A DNA stretch of 64,000 nucleotides from Pseudarthrobacter sulfonivorans (lineage in GTDB: Bacteria; Actinomycetota; Actinomycetes; Actinomycetales; Micrococcaceae). The notes beneath the pieces are model-generated. The model searched no databases. It saw only the letters and a program-made list of their open reading frames with translations, and had not been told where the DNA came from. The stretch spans positions 155,597-219,596 of the forward strand of contig NZ_JANFCZ010000004.1 in assembly GCF_024391045.1 (NCBI RefSeq). Reading direction: 5' to 3'. Positions within the stretch are counted from its first letter, which is position 1; each line of letters begins with the position of its first letter. The translations under genes were made by a program, and so were the position numbers. Shown here in pieces: positions 9,601 through 17,915 of the stretch.

Positions 9601-11711
9601 ACCCTGGTGAGCGCGCTCAGGCTCTCGATCAGGGTCCGCATCTCGCCGGTCCCGCTGACGAAGCCCTTCTGCGCGTGGTGGCTGAGGTCCCAGGCATGCA
9701 ACTCGGCGGGCTTGCGACCGAGCCGGGCGAGCTCGGCGTTGAGCCGTTCGACATCCGCGCGGAGCAGGGACTCCATCGACTTCAGGTCGGGGGCCCGCTT
9801 GTCAGGGCTGATGAACAAGCGGAACCCGCCCTGGAACTCGATGACGTACGTCGTCTCGTTGGCGTCGATGCTTTCGTTGCTGGCCCGTGGAACCGTTCCC
9901 TGTGGGTTCGCCGCCGCCGCGGCAACCTGCTTCTTGATCAGGGCGTCGAGGTCCTCTGCTATCTTCGGACGTGCCGTCGAGATCCGGGTTCCGCTGGGCG
10001 TGTCGGTCTCGAGCAGGCCACGTTCTAGCAACACCGGTGCGGACTCGGTCTTCGGCAGCACCAGCTCGCCGAGAATTGGCGACTTGACGACGTGCAGCTC
10101 GCCGGCCTTGTTCACGAAGAGCGTCTCGAGCCTGATCGCCGACTTGGCCAGCTCCGCCTCGACGAGGCGGTCGACGTGCTCGTTCCAGCGCACCTCGCGG
10201 GTTGTCGGATCGAATTGTAGCACGCCGGTCTTCGGGTCGGTCTCCCACGCCGACCGGGTCGCGCTTGCCTGGTCGCGTACCTGCTCTCCGATCCGCCGGG
10301 CCTGTCGGCGGGCCACCTCCACGAGGACCTGGACCATGCGCGGGTCTTGCAGCTGGTAGGCATTGACGCGGACCGTGCCGATCCGGAATTTGGCCGCAAG
10401 CTCCGGTAATAGGCTGGTGTGGTCCTGATGCAGATGGGACAGCAGCACCTCGTTGATCGGCGCGTCTCCAATCACCAGCTCGAGCTGCTTCATCACCTCG
10501 GCGGTGATCTCGCTGTGGGCATGGGGGCCGACGCCCGCATCGATCAACGAAACGCCGTTCTTCGTCCTGACCACCCGCACGCTCCCCGCGCCGACGGCGA
10601 GCGTGGTGTACCGCGTGGTGATCGCGTAGTCGCCGCGGAGCGCGAGGGCTTCGAGCAGCGGCCGTGAGACTTGAGCCTCCTGCGGCTGCGGCGGCTGCCA
10701 CTGGGGCACGACGGCTGGCGTGAACGGTGACACGGGGGCGGTCGTCCCAGGGCCGAATGGGAGCTGCGCCTCGGGCGCCGACGTCGGTTCCTCGCCCGTC
10801 TCGCACACCCCCCGGGACTCGTCGTGCGCCACGTCCACGGCCCAGCGCGGCACGGCGTACAGCACGACGCTGGGCGCGTCGAGGATCTGGTCCTCGAACT
10901 CGATCCGCTGCTTCACGGTGCCTTCCGGCGCACCGCCCGGGCGGATGTGCGGGATCTCGAGGTCCAGCCCGGAGGGCAGACACTGCGGCAGCGGCGGCGG
11001 CGCCACGGGCGCGATGCACATCTGCGCATGGTCGTCGTACGTCGTCGTGCCGAGCGGATTCCCGGTGAGCGGATCCGGGTCGAGCCCGACGGTCCCGAGC
11101 CCGCGCGGGGCACTGTTCAGCAGCGGTACGGCGCTATGACCCGACACGACGGCGTCGGCGATGGCTGTCGCGCTGCGCTCGTACGGGTCGTCTCCGGGTC
11201 CCCCTTGCTGCAGGCCGGCGTGCGCCTGGACGACATGGGCCATCTCGTGCGCAGCGAGTCTGAGGTCGGGTGGCTGGCGGAAACCGATCCGGTCATCAAG
11301 GGCGAACCCGCGGGCGCCCAGCTGGGACGCCATCGCACCGGCATCACCGCCCGTCTGGGTGCGTACGCCGGTGACGTCGTACGGCCCGAATGCACGTTGG
11401 ATGCGTCCCAAGTGCGGCAGCGGCGCCTCGGCGGAAGCGAGCGACGCAGCAACAAGGCTCGTTCTTTGGTCCCCGGCCCTCGGCGTAATCGACGACGGCG
11501 CGGAGTCGGTCTTTGGGACCACATGGCCCAGCTCGTGCGCCAGCGTCCTGCCCGTCACAGGTGGAGCCGGCCGCCGCGCGGGGGACCGCCGTGCCGGCGC
11601 TGCTGGCGCGGCCTTGTCCGGCACGGGTCCGGCGGGCTGCTGACCCAGCTGGGTCACAGCGGTCCGACAGGCTCGGTCGCCCGGTCGGCAGTGCCCCCCA
11701 TGGGACGTCAC
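6606..11711 (-). CDS. Giant DUF4157 / metallo-beta-lactamase-fold protein, candidate eCIS effector
   Basis: A 1701-aa multidomain protein. The N-terminal ~200 residues carry two HExxH segments: LAHELGHVV near residue 58 and AAHEMAHVVQAHAG near residue 155. The second lies in a diverged DUF4157 context, the putative metallopeptidase module that marks eCIS-associated proteins and often heads cargo. From about 360 to 720 is a metallo-beta-lactamase-like domain with HLHQDH near residue 428 and a later LSHHAQKG. The remaining ~1000 residues are largely helical, with a hydrophobic stretch near 1130-1170 and no recognised family. Length, modularity and place at the end of the operon suggest a payload, but activity is not shown. 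It is coupled by a 4-bp overlap to the 317-aa gene. Confidence 0.75.
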   Translation of the reverse strand: MTSHGGHCRPGDRACRTAVTQLGQQPAGPVPDKAAPAAPARRSPARRPAPPVTGRTLAHELGHVVPKTDSAPSSITPRAGDQRTSLVAASLASAEAPLPHLGRIQRAFGPYDVTGVRTQTGGDAGAMASQLGARGFALDDRIGFRQPPDLRLAAHEMAHVVQAHAGLQQGGPGDDPYERSATAIADAVVSGHSAVPLLNSAPRGLGTVGLDPDPLTGNPLGTTTYDDHAQMCIAPVAPPPLPQCLPSGLDLEIPHIRPGGAPEGTVKQRIEFEDQILDAPSVVLYAVPRWAVDVAHDESRGVCETGEEPTSAPEAQLPFGPGTTAPVSPFTPAVVPQWQPPQPQEAQVSRPLLEALALRGDYAITTRYTTLAVGAGSVRVVRTKNGVSLIDAGVGPHAHSEITAEVMKQLELVIGDAPINEVLLSHLHQDHTSLLPELAAKFRIGTVRVNAYQLQDPRMVQVLVEVARRQARRIGEQVRDQASATRSAWETDPKTGVLQFDPTTREVRWNEHVDRLVEAELAKSAIRLETLFVNKAGELHVVKSPILGELVLPKTESAPVLLERGLLETDTPSGTRISTARPKIAEDLDALIKKQVAAAAANPQGTVPRASNESIDANETTYVIEFQGGFRLFISPDKRAPDLKSMESLLRADVERLNAELARLGRKPAELHAWDLSHHAQKGFVSGTGEMRTLIESLSALTRVKRASGGMTTDIVIVSGHIDATNPAATLVDPLTVWLLNELKIEVYVAANKQAVDLLEVVLGPEKTIAGVTQDPYRTGIVSKGLLRRSDAALDAIERSITELLATRPRKKGTPAAEFRQKTGESNTKVQALGQLRRQIIKARNAYIEHYESKLRPPDPGKSAPGVASDDPIAAARHTALETLLADERVKFVATDAPVGEPKFDPVALTLLKQPPGGITEAQRQIADAILRVDALRETLRTTDTIETRAEFAKELTSLKPMLSKYAETAPEATKELLQHELKNVDTELAQVTKPIGGAPGDVASVTTPDGTVVEQRTRFTKADRVRQIADLTTRPMGAIMIYSMVKKKEGATQQYLDEQIDLPEYLIGTVHTAYGVTVGVRMLNKIPVSNTEFVVLAVLDVVEASSHRYATDAERNASITYSLIRNGLQVGCQYLGGAMMRSGNAFVAAAGFALQFAVDPFLEWVGLYDWLERKYDFLPDDVARSRQEIKKLMKEYTVLIGLLELADRPTPNDQLKTKIAEEVRAYREKVTTKERDLLKAFAGGYDEAKTAWAGLPELDIMREQFVQLQFRAHQGDAEHVAESRRQILESMQSTEAKLSLDGMSAEEIRKMEQWDMIDSRIGVLRMIGSWLLREPRSVDWAMIRKHESELTQMLDNARYRLDPTVGGSRPSPLLTPGSEARAAYEQQLSVREASVAGMHELLLGVERVDPALSPTDATIIQAERLVAQYAANLAIVPPFQGLTAERLQENSYDLAKTYVTYVDDHGDYRQALEKLQVTELAMQSAGAHMDMVVAPVMSESVSSFVRTRVERVQAAMAEQLTDRVKRGFLYPDEAKQRAIELRVLENRAVAAKLGEKDAPALSSAARTAIIERDLKVSTVGTVVDRLNAMPMLSRVGASGYMDSVYRYVDRHTPESGNALVGDLRRTAEVPGLADERVEVHLYVPLNAAADKLWGKGNWFMHGDPIIGRSVFADVPVGTLAFDDDEVENNFKRVRFEELKP

Positions 11712-12522
11712 CCGCCTCTGATCGTGGTTTCCCCCGTTCCAGGGTTCCCACGATCGTCGCCGACCGGTGTCACCGGGCCGTTGCGGCGATCACCTACCTC
11801 GGCACACATGCACTATGAAGCTTTACTCTCGGGCCGGTCACCGTCCAGCCTTCCGCGATGTACTCGTCCCGGTCAGACTATGTGCTCAGGCGGTTGAAGT
11901 CGCGTCGCGGAGAACGCTGCGGGATGCGGCCGCACCAGATCTGACACGACCGCTGCGGCATCGTGTGGCAGCGGCTCGCCGGGACTGACCAGCGTGGTTC
12001 AGGTACCAGTCATGACCAGTTCCAGCTCATCGTGCAGCTCAGAGGGCAGCCCCCTCTCATGTGCGTCGGTTGGGCGTGGTCGAAAATGTTGCGGACGGCA
12101 ACGGCAGCAACTCTTGTCTTTCCCGTTCCGGCTTCGCCCAGCACTACCAGAAGGGGGTATTCCGCGTCGAGAAATGGCTCCTGTCCCGGGCATGGTAGGA
12201 ATGTCACAGGACTCTAGGATGATGAGAGGGTCCGGGGGCGCGCACTGGCCTTGAGTTGCTTGAGTACTGCGTGCCAGTGGGGTATGGCGCCCCGCGGAAG
12301 GGTGTCCATGAACGGGCGATGGAGGTCACCCAGATTTTGTAGAAAGACCCTACGACAATCCCTCTGCGGGGTCACTTACCGGTCAGCACCAAACAGTATT
12401 CCCAGTGTCTGGAGCTAATGGCAGCAAAGGAACGACACGAGCATCTGCGATGGCTATTCATCTGCGGGTGCTGTTTAGGGCGTGCCGCAATCGTGTCCGC
12501 GCTGGTCGTGGAAAGCCGAAAC
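11712..12522. other. Gap in the eCIS operon with decayed DNA
   Basis: About 800 bases interrupt an otherwise gap-free operon. The only recognisable content is a P-loop fragment (12010-12207, listed separately). The rest has short open frames with no coding character. The giant gene downstream may therefore need its own promoter; none was identified with confidence. Confidence 0.6.
12010..12207 (-). pseudogene. P-loop ATPase fragment
   Basis: A 65-codon open frame contains VVLGEAGTGKTRVAAVAV, a clear Walker A motif with its preceding strand, but nothing else of an ATPase follows. It is best read as the broken remnant of an NTPase or regulator gene. The parent family cannot be named from so short a piece. 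Confidence 0.5.
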
Positions 12523-12747
12523 TTATTCGCGATCCGGATTTCTAAAGGAATTCAGGAACCCGGCGATCACGGCGAGCGCGTCGTCGGGGTTGGTGAAGTA
12601 GCGGGGGCGATCGTCGGAGGCTCCATGAAGGTTTCGTGCGACATCCCGCCTGGCCGTGACTGCGATGAGGAGGTTTTCCGTCTGTGTTTCCAAGCGCACT
12701 ATGCACACGCCGATCTGTTCGAGATGTGTCGCCTTCACTGTATTCAC
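12523..12747 (-). CDS. Small eCIS-operon protein, unknown
   Basis: A 74-aa soluble protein starting at a GTG that overlaps the stop of the preceding 566-aa gene (GTGA), so it is translationally coupled. The sequence (MNTVKATHLEQIGVCIVRLE, ending near FRNPDRE) is not recognised. The overlap and reasonable amino-acid composition argue for a real gene. Confidence 0.6.
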   Translation of the reverse strand: MNTVKATHLEQIGVCIVRLETQTENLLIAVTARRDVARNLHGASDDRPRYFTNPDDALAVIAGFLNSFRNPDRE

Positions 12748-14444
12748 CCCTGATGCTCGAAGACTATGACAATTGCTTCCCGCTGCTTGTCGGCACCTCT
12801 AAAGGTGTAGATGGGGGGAGCCGGGAGGCCGGTGTCGAGAGACGCGGCGAGCAGCGAGGCCCGCAGCGACAGCAAGGGACGGCGTTCCGCCGTTGAAGCA
12901 AGACCCACGACCGTCATGACCATGTTTCGCGGTTCAGGTACTTGTTCCGACAGCTCTTTGAGAACTTTCAGAGACACCTCCTGACCCGGGTAAGCCCAAC
13001 CGTTGGCAGGGTATTCCATAGTGACAATCTTCTTCTTCGGATCGACCGCTGTGCCCTCCGTGTATTTAGTCGTAGTCCCTTGATGGTCGACGATGTCGAT
13101 GAAAACATCGATCGGGTCCGTCGGAGTTGGCTGTACATTTCCCTCGCTCCGGCGTACGAATGCCACCCAAGGGGAGGGCGCCTCCTTGCCGCTTTGATAG
13201 CGCGGCACGAGGACATCAACCCGCGGATACGGCGCCGGCTGAGCCAGCGGAATACGCTCACGGTGCTGTGCTTCTTCGACGGCCTGCGGAATGTAGTCCG
13301 GGTCGCATGAGATCACGCGGTAGTCGATGTGGGTTCCGAAGAACATACTGACTGCGGATTCGACCGTAGGGGCACCGCGGGGCACGGGGAGGTAGCCGGC
13401 TGGAGGCAGTTCCTGGAATCCTAGAGAGACCAGGGACACCCCGGACTTGGCCCTGGCGAAGGGGGCCGATCGGGCCGCTGCATCCACTTGCCGAAGGAAG
13501 TCCTCGCCGAGCTCTTGCCGCGTTGCTTCGTCGATCTTGACTCGGCTTCGGAAATCCCGCAGAACCTTGTACTTTTTGAACGTGTCGGTGTCGAAATCGA
13601 TCTTGTCGAGTACTGCCGCATTTGCTGATAGCTGTGCTTGGAACTGCAAAACCTGCGCCATGAAGATGTTCCACGGACGCATCTGCAGGCGGGACTGCCA
13701 GGCGGCCGCGGCCGGCGGGCCTCCGACGTCACGGCGCGCCGTCCATACGTCCAGCACCCAATTGTTGTTGAAACGTTGCAGTGCTGCCAGGGGAACCCTG
13801 CCGGCCGGGGCCCGCTCGGTTCCCGCCGCCCAGGGCCACCGGGTCAGAGGGTTCAGCGGCTGGCCATTTGGTGTGGTAGCCAGCCACGGCTTGCCTTGAT
13901 GGCGTTCACGTTCAAAGTATGCAGAGGCAAGACGTCCTCGTCGGTCGCGGGAGAATGATTGGGCTAAGCCCGGTAAACTGTCCGGCTCTACATGAACAGT
14001 GACACCGGTCTCCATCCACGGCTGGATGCCCTCGCCAGAGCCGGAACATGTGCTCCCGCAGGGGTCCCCATAGGTCTTCTCATGCCCGGCTGGCCACTCG
14101 GCCGGACCCACCTCTACGCGGAGGAAGCCATTAGGATCGAGGATTGCCGTTTCCTTCAGCTCCAGCACTGCCTCCGCGGTGGAGCGCAGTGGGCACCCGG
14201 ACGGGTCGATGGCCAGACCCGGGCCGACTCGCAGCGTCTTCCCGTCCAAGACCATGCTGTATCCATACACCACGCCAGTGCCGCCAACTGTCCCTACCGC
14301 TTCGGCGAGCTGTCGTGCGTAGGTCTGTATCACGGCCAGATGTTCGCCTCGCAGGAACAGGCCGTCTACCGGGTTCAGGCGTGTGATGTCGCCGGGGACG
14401 GTGGGGCCGGGTAAACTGCCGGGTTGCTGGACCATGCCGGTCAT
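12744..14444 (-). CDS. eCIS accessory protein, 566 aa, unrecognised
   Basis: No family recognised overall. The N-terminal ~100 residues contain LNPVDGLFLRGEHL, then GVVYGYSMVLDGKTLRVGPG and LAIDPSGCPL. The same pattern (GVV-G, xVxPGLAxDxxG) is found in the neighbouring 469-aa protein, so the two share a module. The central part is helical with Arg/Gln-rich stretches; the C-terminal ~150 residues look like beta structure. It overlaps the 469-aa gene by 4 bp upstream and a 74-aa gene downstream. Fibre, adaptor or surface-binding roles would fit an operon lacking an obvious fibre gene, but this is inference. Confidence 0.65.
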   Translation of the reverse strand: MTGMVQQPGSLPGPTVPGDITRLNPVDGLFLRGEHLAVIQTYARQLAEAVGTVGGTGVVYGYSMVLDGKTLRVGPGLAIDPSGCPLRSTAEAVLELKETAILDPNGFLRVEVGPAEWPAGHEKTYGDPCGSTCSGSGEGIQPWMETGVTVHVEPDSLPGLAQSFSRDRRGRLASAYFERERHQGKPWLATTPNGQPLNPLTRWPWAAGTERAPAGRVPLAALQRFNNNWVLDVWTARRDVGGPPAAAAWQSRLQMRPWNIFMAQVLQFQAQLSANAAVLDKIDFDTDTFKKYKVLRDFRSRVKIDEATRQELGEDFLRQVDAAARSAPFARAKSGVSLVSLGFQELPPAGYLPVPRGAPTVESAVSMFFGTHIDYRVISCDPDYIPQAVEEAQHRERIPLAQPAPYPRVDVLVPRYQSGKEAPSPWVAFVRRSEGNVQPTPTDPIDVFIDIVDHQGTTTKYTEGTAVDPKKKIVTMEYPANGWAYPGQEVSLKVLKELSEQVPEPRNMVMTVVGLASTAERRPLLSLRASLLAASLDTGLPAPPIYTFRGADKQREAIVIVFEHQG

Positions 14445-15850
14445 GCTTCGGCCCTCCTGTTGGTCAGTGGGTTCGCAAACGTCAGGACGGCGTCGTGGCC
14501 GTTGTCGGCGGTACCGGGAGGACCGCCCACGCGTCCGGCCAACGGTACGCGGGGGCTATCGCCGTAGACGGGGGTGGGCCCGGTGCCGAGTACGATCAGC
14601 CGAATGAGCTCATTGACGGGACGGTCGGCCAGTTCGATGACGACACGCTGGGGTTTGTCCTCATAGCGGACCGTATCAATGTCCTCTTCCACCCAACCGC
14701 GTTCGGACAGCGACGTGATGCCGATGGCCCGGCGCAGCGAGGATTGCAGGACGGGTGCGCTGACCTCGAAGCTGAGCGTGCGCCCGTCGTCGGACAGGGA
14801 AGCGTCGCCGACAACGCGCGGGCCACCGCCGTCGTCTGTCCCTGTGATCCCGATCAGCGCCGGGGCCAGTCCACAAAGCAGGTCCTGGACGGCCGAGGTG
14901 GGCAACAGGACCGTCCGGACGGAAATATCCACGTCGTCAATGGTTGTGTCGAGCGTGCCGGGGGCATCACGGAGGGACAGAACGACGGCAGCCAGCACCA
15001 CGCCTGCCTTGTCCTCCTCCTCGGGGAAGATGGTTGGGTAGCAGCCGCCGGAGTCGATGGCGGCCTTCAGCTCTACTTCATCGGCCGCGGCGAGCAGACG
15101 GAATTCGTGCAACAGTTCACCGGCCCTTTCGACAGGAGGCGCCGCAGCGGCTCGCTGCCGGGCGGCGACGGCGTCGCGTCCCGCGTCGTCATCGTCGCCC
15201 TGCTGTTTCTCGAGCCCCAGCAGCACGCGGACCCGGTGGTAGCCTCGGGACCCAGGTGCACGTTTCGTGCTCGCCTTGTCCTCGCCCGTGCGGCGGAGGC
15301 TATAGCTCACTTGTTCGCGGACCCGGGAGAACTGGTCACGTTGGCGGGTGACGTCGCAAGGATCGGCAAGAGTGGGCACGGCATTGGAAGGACAGGCATC
15401 AAACTCCGCGACCAGGTGCAGGGTGAGCGTTTCTGCGGCGCTGTCACTCTGGTCAGCTGCCCTTCGGTCTGCTTGGTCGGACCTGGTGATGCCGGCGTCC
15501 TTAAGCAATTGCCGGACATCGAGCAGCTTCCTGCTGTCCTGGTACAGCTCCCGCCCGACGCCGTCCAGAGCCAGTCCTGGCAGGACCTCGAGGTTGCGTG
15601 TGCCGTCGCGGTGGACGTCCAATCCGTGCACCACGCCGGAGCCGTGGAGCCAGGCATTGTGAAGCATCTGCTTGCCCCGCGGGTTGGCCATCAGGGCGTG
15701 GAAATCGGACTCGCCGAGCAGCATGCCGTACGCGACGCGAAGGGAGACGAAAGGGCTGGCCTGAAGGTCCGCCGCGCTGCAGGAGTTGCAGCCGCAGGAC
15801 CCGGAGCGCTGTGTGGAGCCGTGCATCTCGGAGCTGGGCTGATCAGTCAT
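14441..15850 (-). CDS. eCIS accessory protein, 469 aa, unrecognised
   Basis: An unrecognised protein whose N terminus has a Cys-rich SGSCGCNSC motif, followed near residue 70 by GSGVVHGLDVHRDGTRNLEV and PGLALDGVGREL. This resembles the module in the next gene and suggests a shared fold. The middle is charged (KQQGDDDDAGRD) and the C-terminal ~150 residues are mixed beta. The start overlaps the end of the AAA+ ATPase gene by 8 bp. Function unknown; structural accessory or target-binding roles are possible. Confidence 0.65.
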   Translation of the reverse strand: MTDQPSSEMHGSTQRSGSCGCNSCSAADLQASPFVSLRVAYGMLLGESDFHALMANPRGKQMLHNAWLHGSGVVHGLDVHRDGTRNLEVLPGLALDGVGRELYQDSRKLLDVRQLLKDAGITRSDQADRRAADQSDSAAETLTLHLVAEFDACPSNAVPTLADPCDVTRQRDQFSRVREQVSYSLRRTGEDKASTKRAPGSRGYHRVRVLLGLEKQQGDDDDAGRDAVAARQRAAAAPPVERAGELLHEFRLLAAADEVELKAAIDSGGCYPTIFPEEEDKAGVVLAAVVLSLRDAPGTLDTTIDDVDISVRTVLLPTSAVQDLLCGLAPALIGITGTDDGGGPRVVGDASLSDDGRTLSFEVSAPVLQSSLRRAIGITSLSERGWVEEDIDTVRYEDKPQRVVIELADRPVNELIRLIVLGTGPTPVYGDSPRVPLAGRVGGPPGTADNGHDAVLTFANPLTNRRAEA

Positions 15851-17915
15851 TTAGTCTCCTTGGAGGTTCGCCGGGAAAGCGAAGCGATGCCTTGGCATAT
15901 TCGCGCTGCATAGAAGCAACCAGATGCCTCTGGCCGATCCGGTCCCCTGAGGCTGCAGCCACGTAGGCGGAGGCGATGGCGGCGTTTCGGATCCAGCCGC
16001 CGGGCACGGGATACAGGTGTGCCAGGGCGGGCAGGTCGATGTCCCCGGCGAGGGCGTCAGGGGGCAGGTGCTGGGCCCACAACTCGGCCCGTCGGTCGGC
16101 GTCCGGGAGCGGGAATTCGACTACGAAGTCCATCCGCCTAATGAACGCAGCGTCGATGTTTGAGCGAAGGTTGGTGGTGAGGATGACCAGGCCGTCGAAA
16201 TGGTCCAGCCGCTGCAGCAGGTAAGCTGTTTCCAAGTTGGCGTAGCGGTCATTGGCGTCGGAAATTTCCGTGCGGGTGGCGAACAGCGCGTCCGCCTCAT
16301 CTAGCAGTAGCACCGCCCGTGTCCGTTCCGCAGTATCGAAGGCGGCGGCGAGGTGCTTCTCGGTTTCGCCGAGCCACTTGGAGACCACCCGGGAAACGTC
16401 CATCAGCAGCAGATCCGTGCCGGCGGCGGCGGCGACCGCGTGGGCAGCGAGGGATTTGCCGGTGCCGGGAGGACCGGTGAACAGCATCCGAGTGCCGCGG
16501 GCGGCATGCGCCCGGTCCCTCAGCTGCCAGTCTTCGAGCACTACCGCCTGATGGTCGAGCCGCGCAACAGCGTCCCGCAACTGCAAGGCGCATTCGTCCG
16601 GAAGCACCAGCTGACTCCACTTGACGGTCGGGCTGAGCAGTTCAACGCCGGGGGGCAGGCTCAACCCGGCGCGGGCCCGGACCAGTGCCGTCACCTGTGA
16701 AAGCCGCAGATGCGTAGCGGGGATAGCCTCGGGACTGGGGCTTTGGGTGCCCTGAGAAGCGGCGTCGACGGCGAGTTCGGCGATCAGCGCCGGGTCCAGC
16801 GGGTGCCGGGCCGCCAGACCCGCGGCCTGCCCGGCGGATCCCGGGAGGGCCGCCGCCCAGGCGTCTTGCTGGTCTTTGGCTCCCACCGGTCCGGTGTCCA
16901 GAGTCAACAGAGGACGTGACCCGGAGACGCGTACCGAGGTGGTAGCCGAGCACACCAGCACCGGCCCCGCATGGGTGCCGAGGGTCAACTGACTCTGGTC
17001 CGCCCATTCAGCGTGATCCGGCTGGTCGGAACCGGCCAAGATCAGCAGCGGTACGGCCCTGCGCAGGGCCGCATGGATGGCAAGAAGGGCGGCGCCGGTT
17101 GTATCTCCGGCTTTCAGCCGTGCCGTGGCCACCCGCCGCCCCGCTGCGGCTGCCACGGCCGACGCACGGCTGAGCGTGATCGTGTCCTCCGAGCCGGCGG
17201 CGATTATGGTGCAGGGAAGGTTTGCCGCCAGTGCTGCCACTGCTGCTCGCGGCCCGGCTCCGGCCAACCAGCCGCTGAGTCCGGGGGGGACCGGACCGAT
17301 GTCCACGCGCGCCAGAGCGGCCGGCCAGATGTCATAGCCGTGCAGTGCCTCCCAGAGCGCGTCAGCTAGGCGCAGGGAGCGTTCGAAGAGCGGGCCGCTG
17401 CCAACGAGCCGCAGGAGCCCTCTACAGACGGCTGGGCCGGCCAAGAGACGTCGCAGCTCAGGACGACCGTCCGCCGAGCCGGCCGCTGCTGGATCGAGAG
17501 TACGGTTTTCCGCTACATCCGGAACAAGTGCGCCGGCGAGGACCACGGCTGCGATCCCGAGGGTGGGATGGGGTTCACCCTGCGGATGCAGGCTGCGAAA
17601 TGTGGCCGCGATCCCTTCGTGTTCCTCCGCCAGCCCGGCCAGCAGTATCAGATCCACCTCAGGCGGCGACAACGCGAAGTGGGAGACTAGGGCGTCCAGC
17701 GGTGCGTCCACTAATTCGGGACCCACGGAAGCTGCATCGGCCCAGTTGCTCAGGAATGCCGCAGCTTCGGCGGCGCCGGACGCTGCACTTCCGTGCAGCT
17801 CCAGCACCGCAGCCACATCGCGAGCGATCCGCGCGCTGCGGGCGGTCAGATCCGCGCTGATGTAGGAAACAGCTGGTCGGGATGTGCCTTGACGTTCGAG
17901 CCTAGGAATAGACAT
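15843..17915 (-). CDS. eCIS AAA+ ATPase (Afp15-like)
   Basis: A 690-aa AAA+ protein. The C-terminal ATPase domain shows Walker A GPPGTGKSLAAH (about residues 478-489), Walker B VLLLDEADALF, the sensor segment LVILTTNLRSNID and an arginine-finger region FIRRMDFVVEFPLPD. The ~430-residue N-terminal part resembles the extended helical N-domain of the Afp15/Pvc15 class. In eCIS such ATPases are needed for particle assembly or cargo loading. It overlaps genes on both sides (14 bp upstream, 8 bp downstream). Confidence 0.9.
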   Translation of the reverse strand: MSIPRLERQGTSRPAVSYISADLTARSARIARDVAAVLELHGSAASGAAEAAAFLSNWADAASVGPELVDAPLDALVSHFALSPPEVDLILLAGLAEEHEGIAATFRSLHPQGEPHPTLGIAAVVLAGALVPDVAENRTLDPAAAGSADGRPELRRLLAGPAVCRGLLRLVGSGPLFERSLRLADALWEALHGYDIWPAALARVDIGPVPPGLSGWLAGAGPRAAVAALAANLPCTIIAAGSEDTITLSRASAVAAAAGRRVATARLKAGDTTGAALLAIHAALRRAVPLLILAGSDQPDHAEWADQSQLTLGTHAGPVLVCSATTSVRVSGSRPLLTLDTGPVGAKDQQDAWAAALPGSAGQAAGLAARHPLDPALIAELAVDAASQGTQSPSPEAIPATHLRLSQVTALVRARAGLSLPPGVELLSPTVKWSQLVLPDECALQLRDAVARLDHQAVVLEDWQLRDRAHAARGTRMLFTGPPGTGKSLAAHAVAAAAGTDLLLMDVSRVVSKWLGETEKHLAAAFDTAERTRAVLLLDEADALFATRTEISDANDRYANLETAYLLQRLDHFDGLVILTTNLRSNIDAAFIRRMDFVVEFPLPDADRRAELWAQHLPPDALAGDIDLPALAHLYPVPGGWIRNAAIASAYVAAASGDRIGQRHLVASMQREYAKASLRFPGEPPRRLND

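Noticed and set aside
14495..15913. 472-codon plus-strand open frame
   Set aside because: Antisense to the 469-aa eCIS gene, which has operon overlaps and coding-like sequence; the shadow is a product of high GC.
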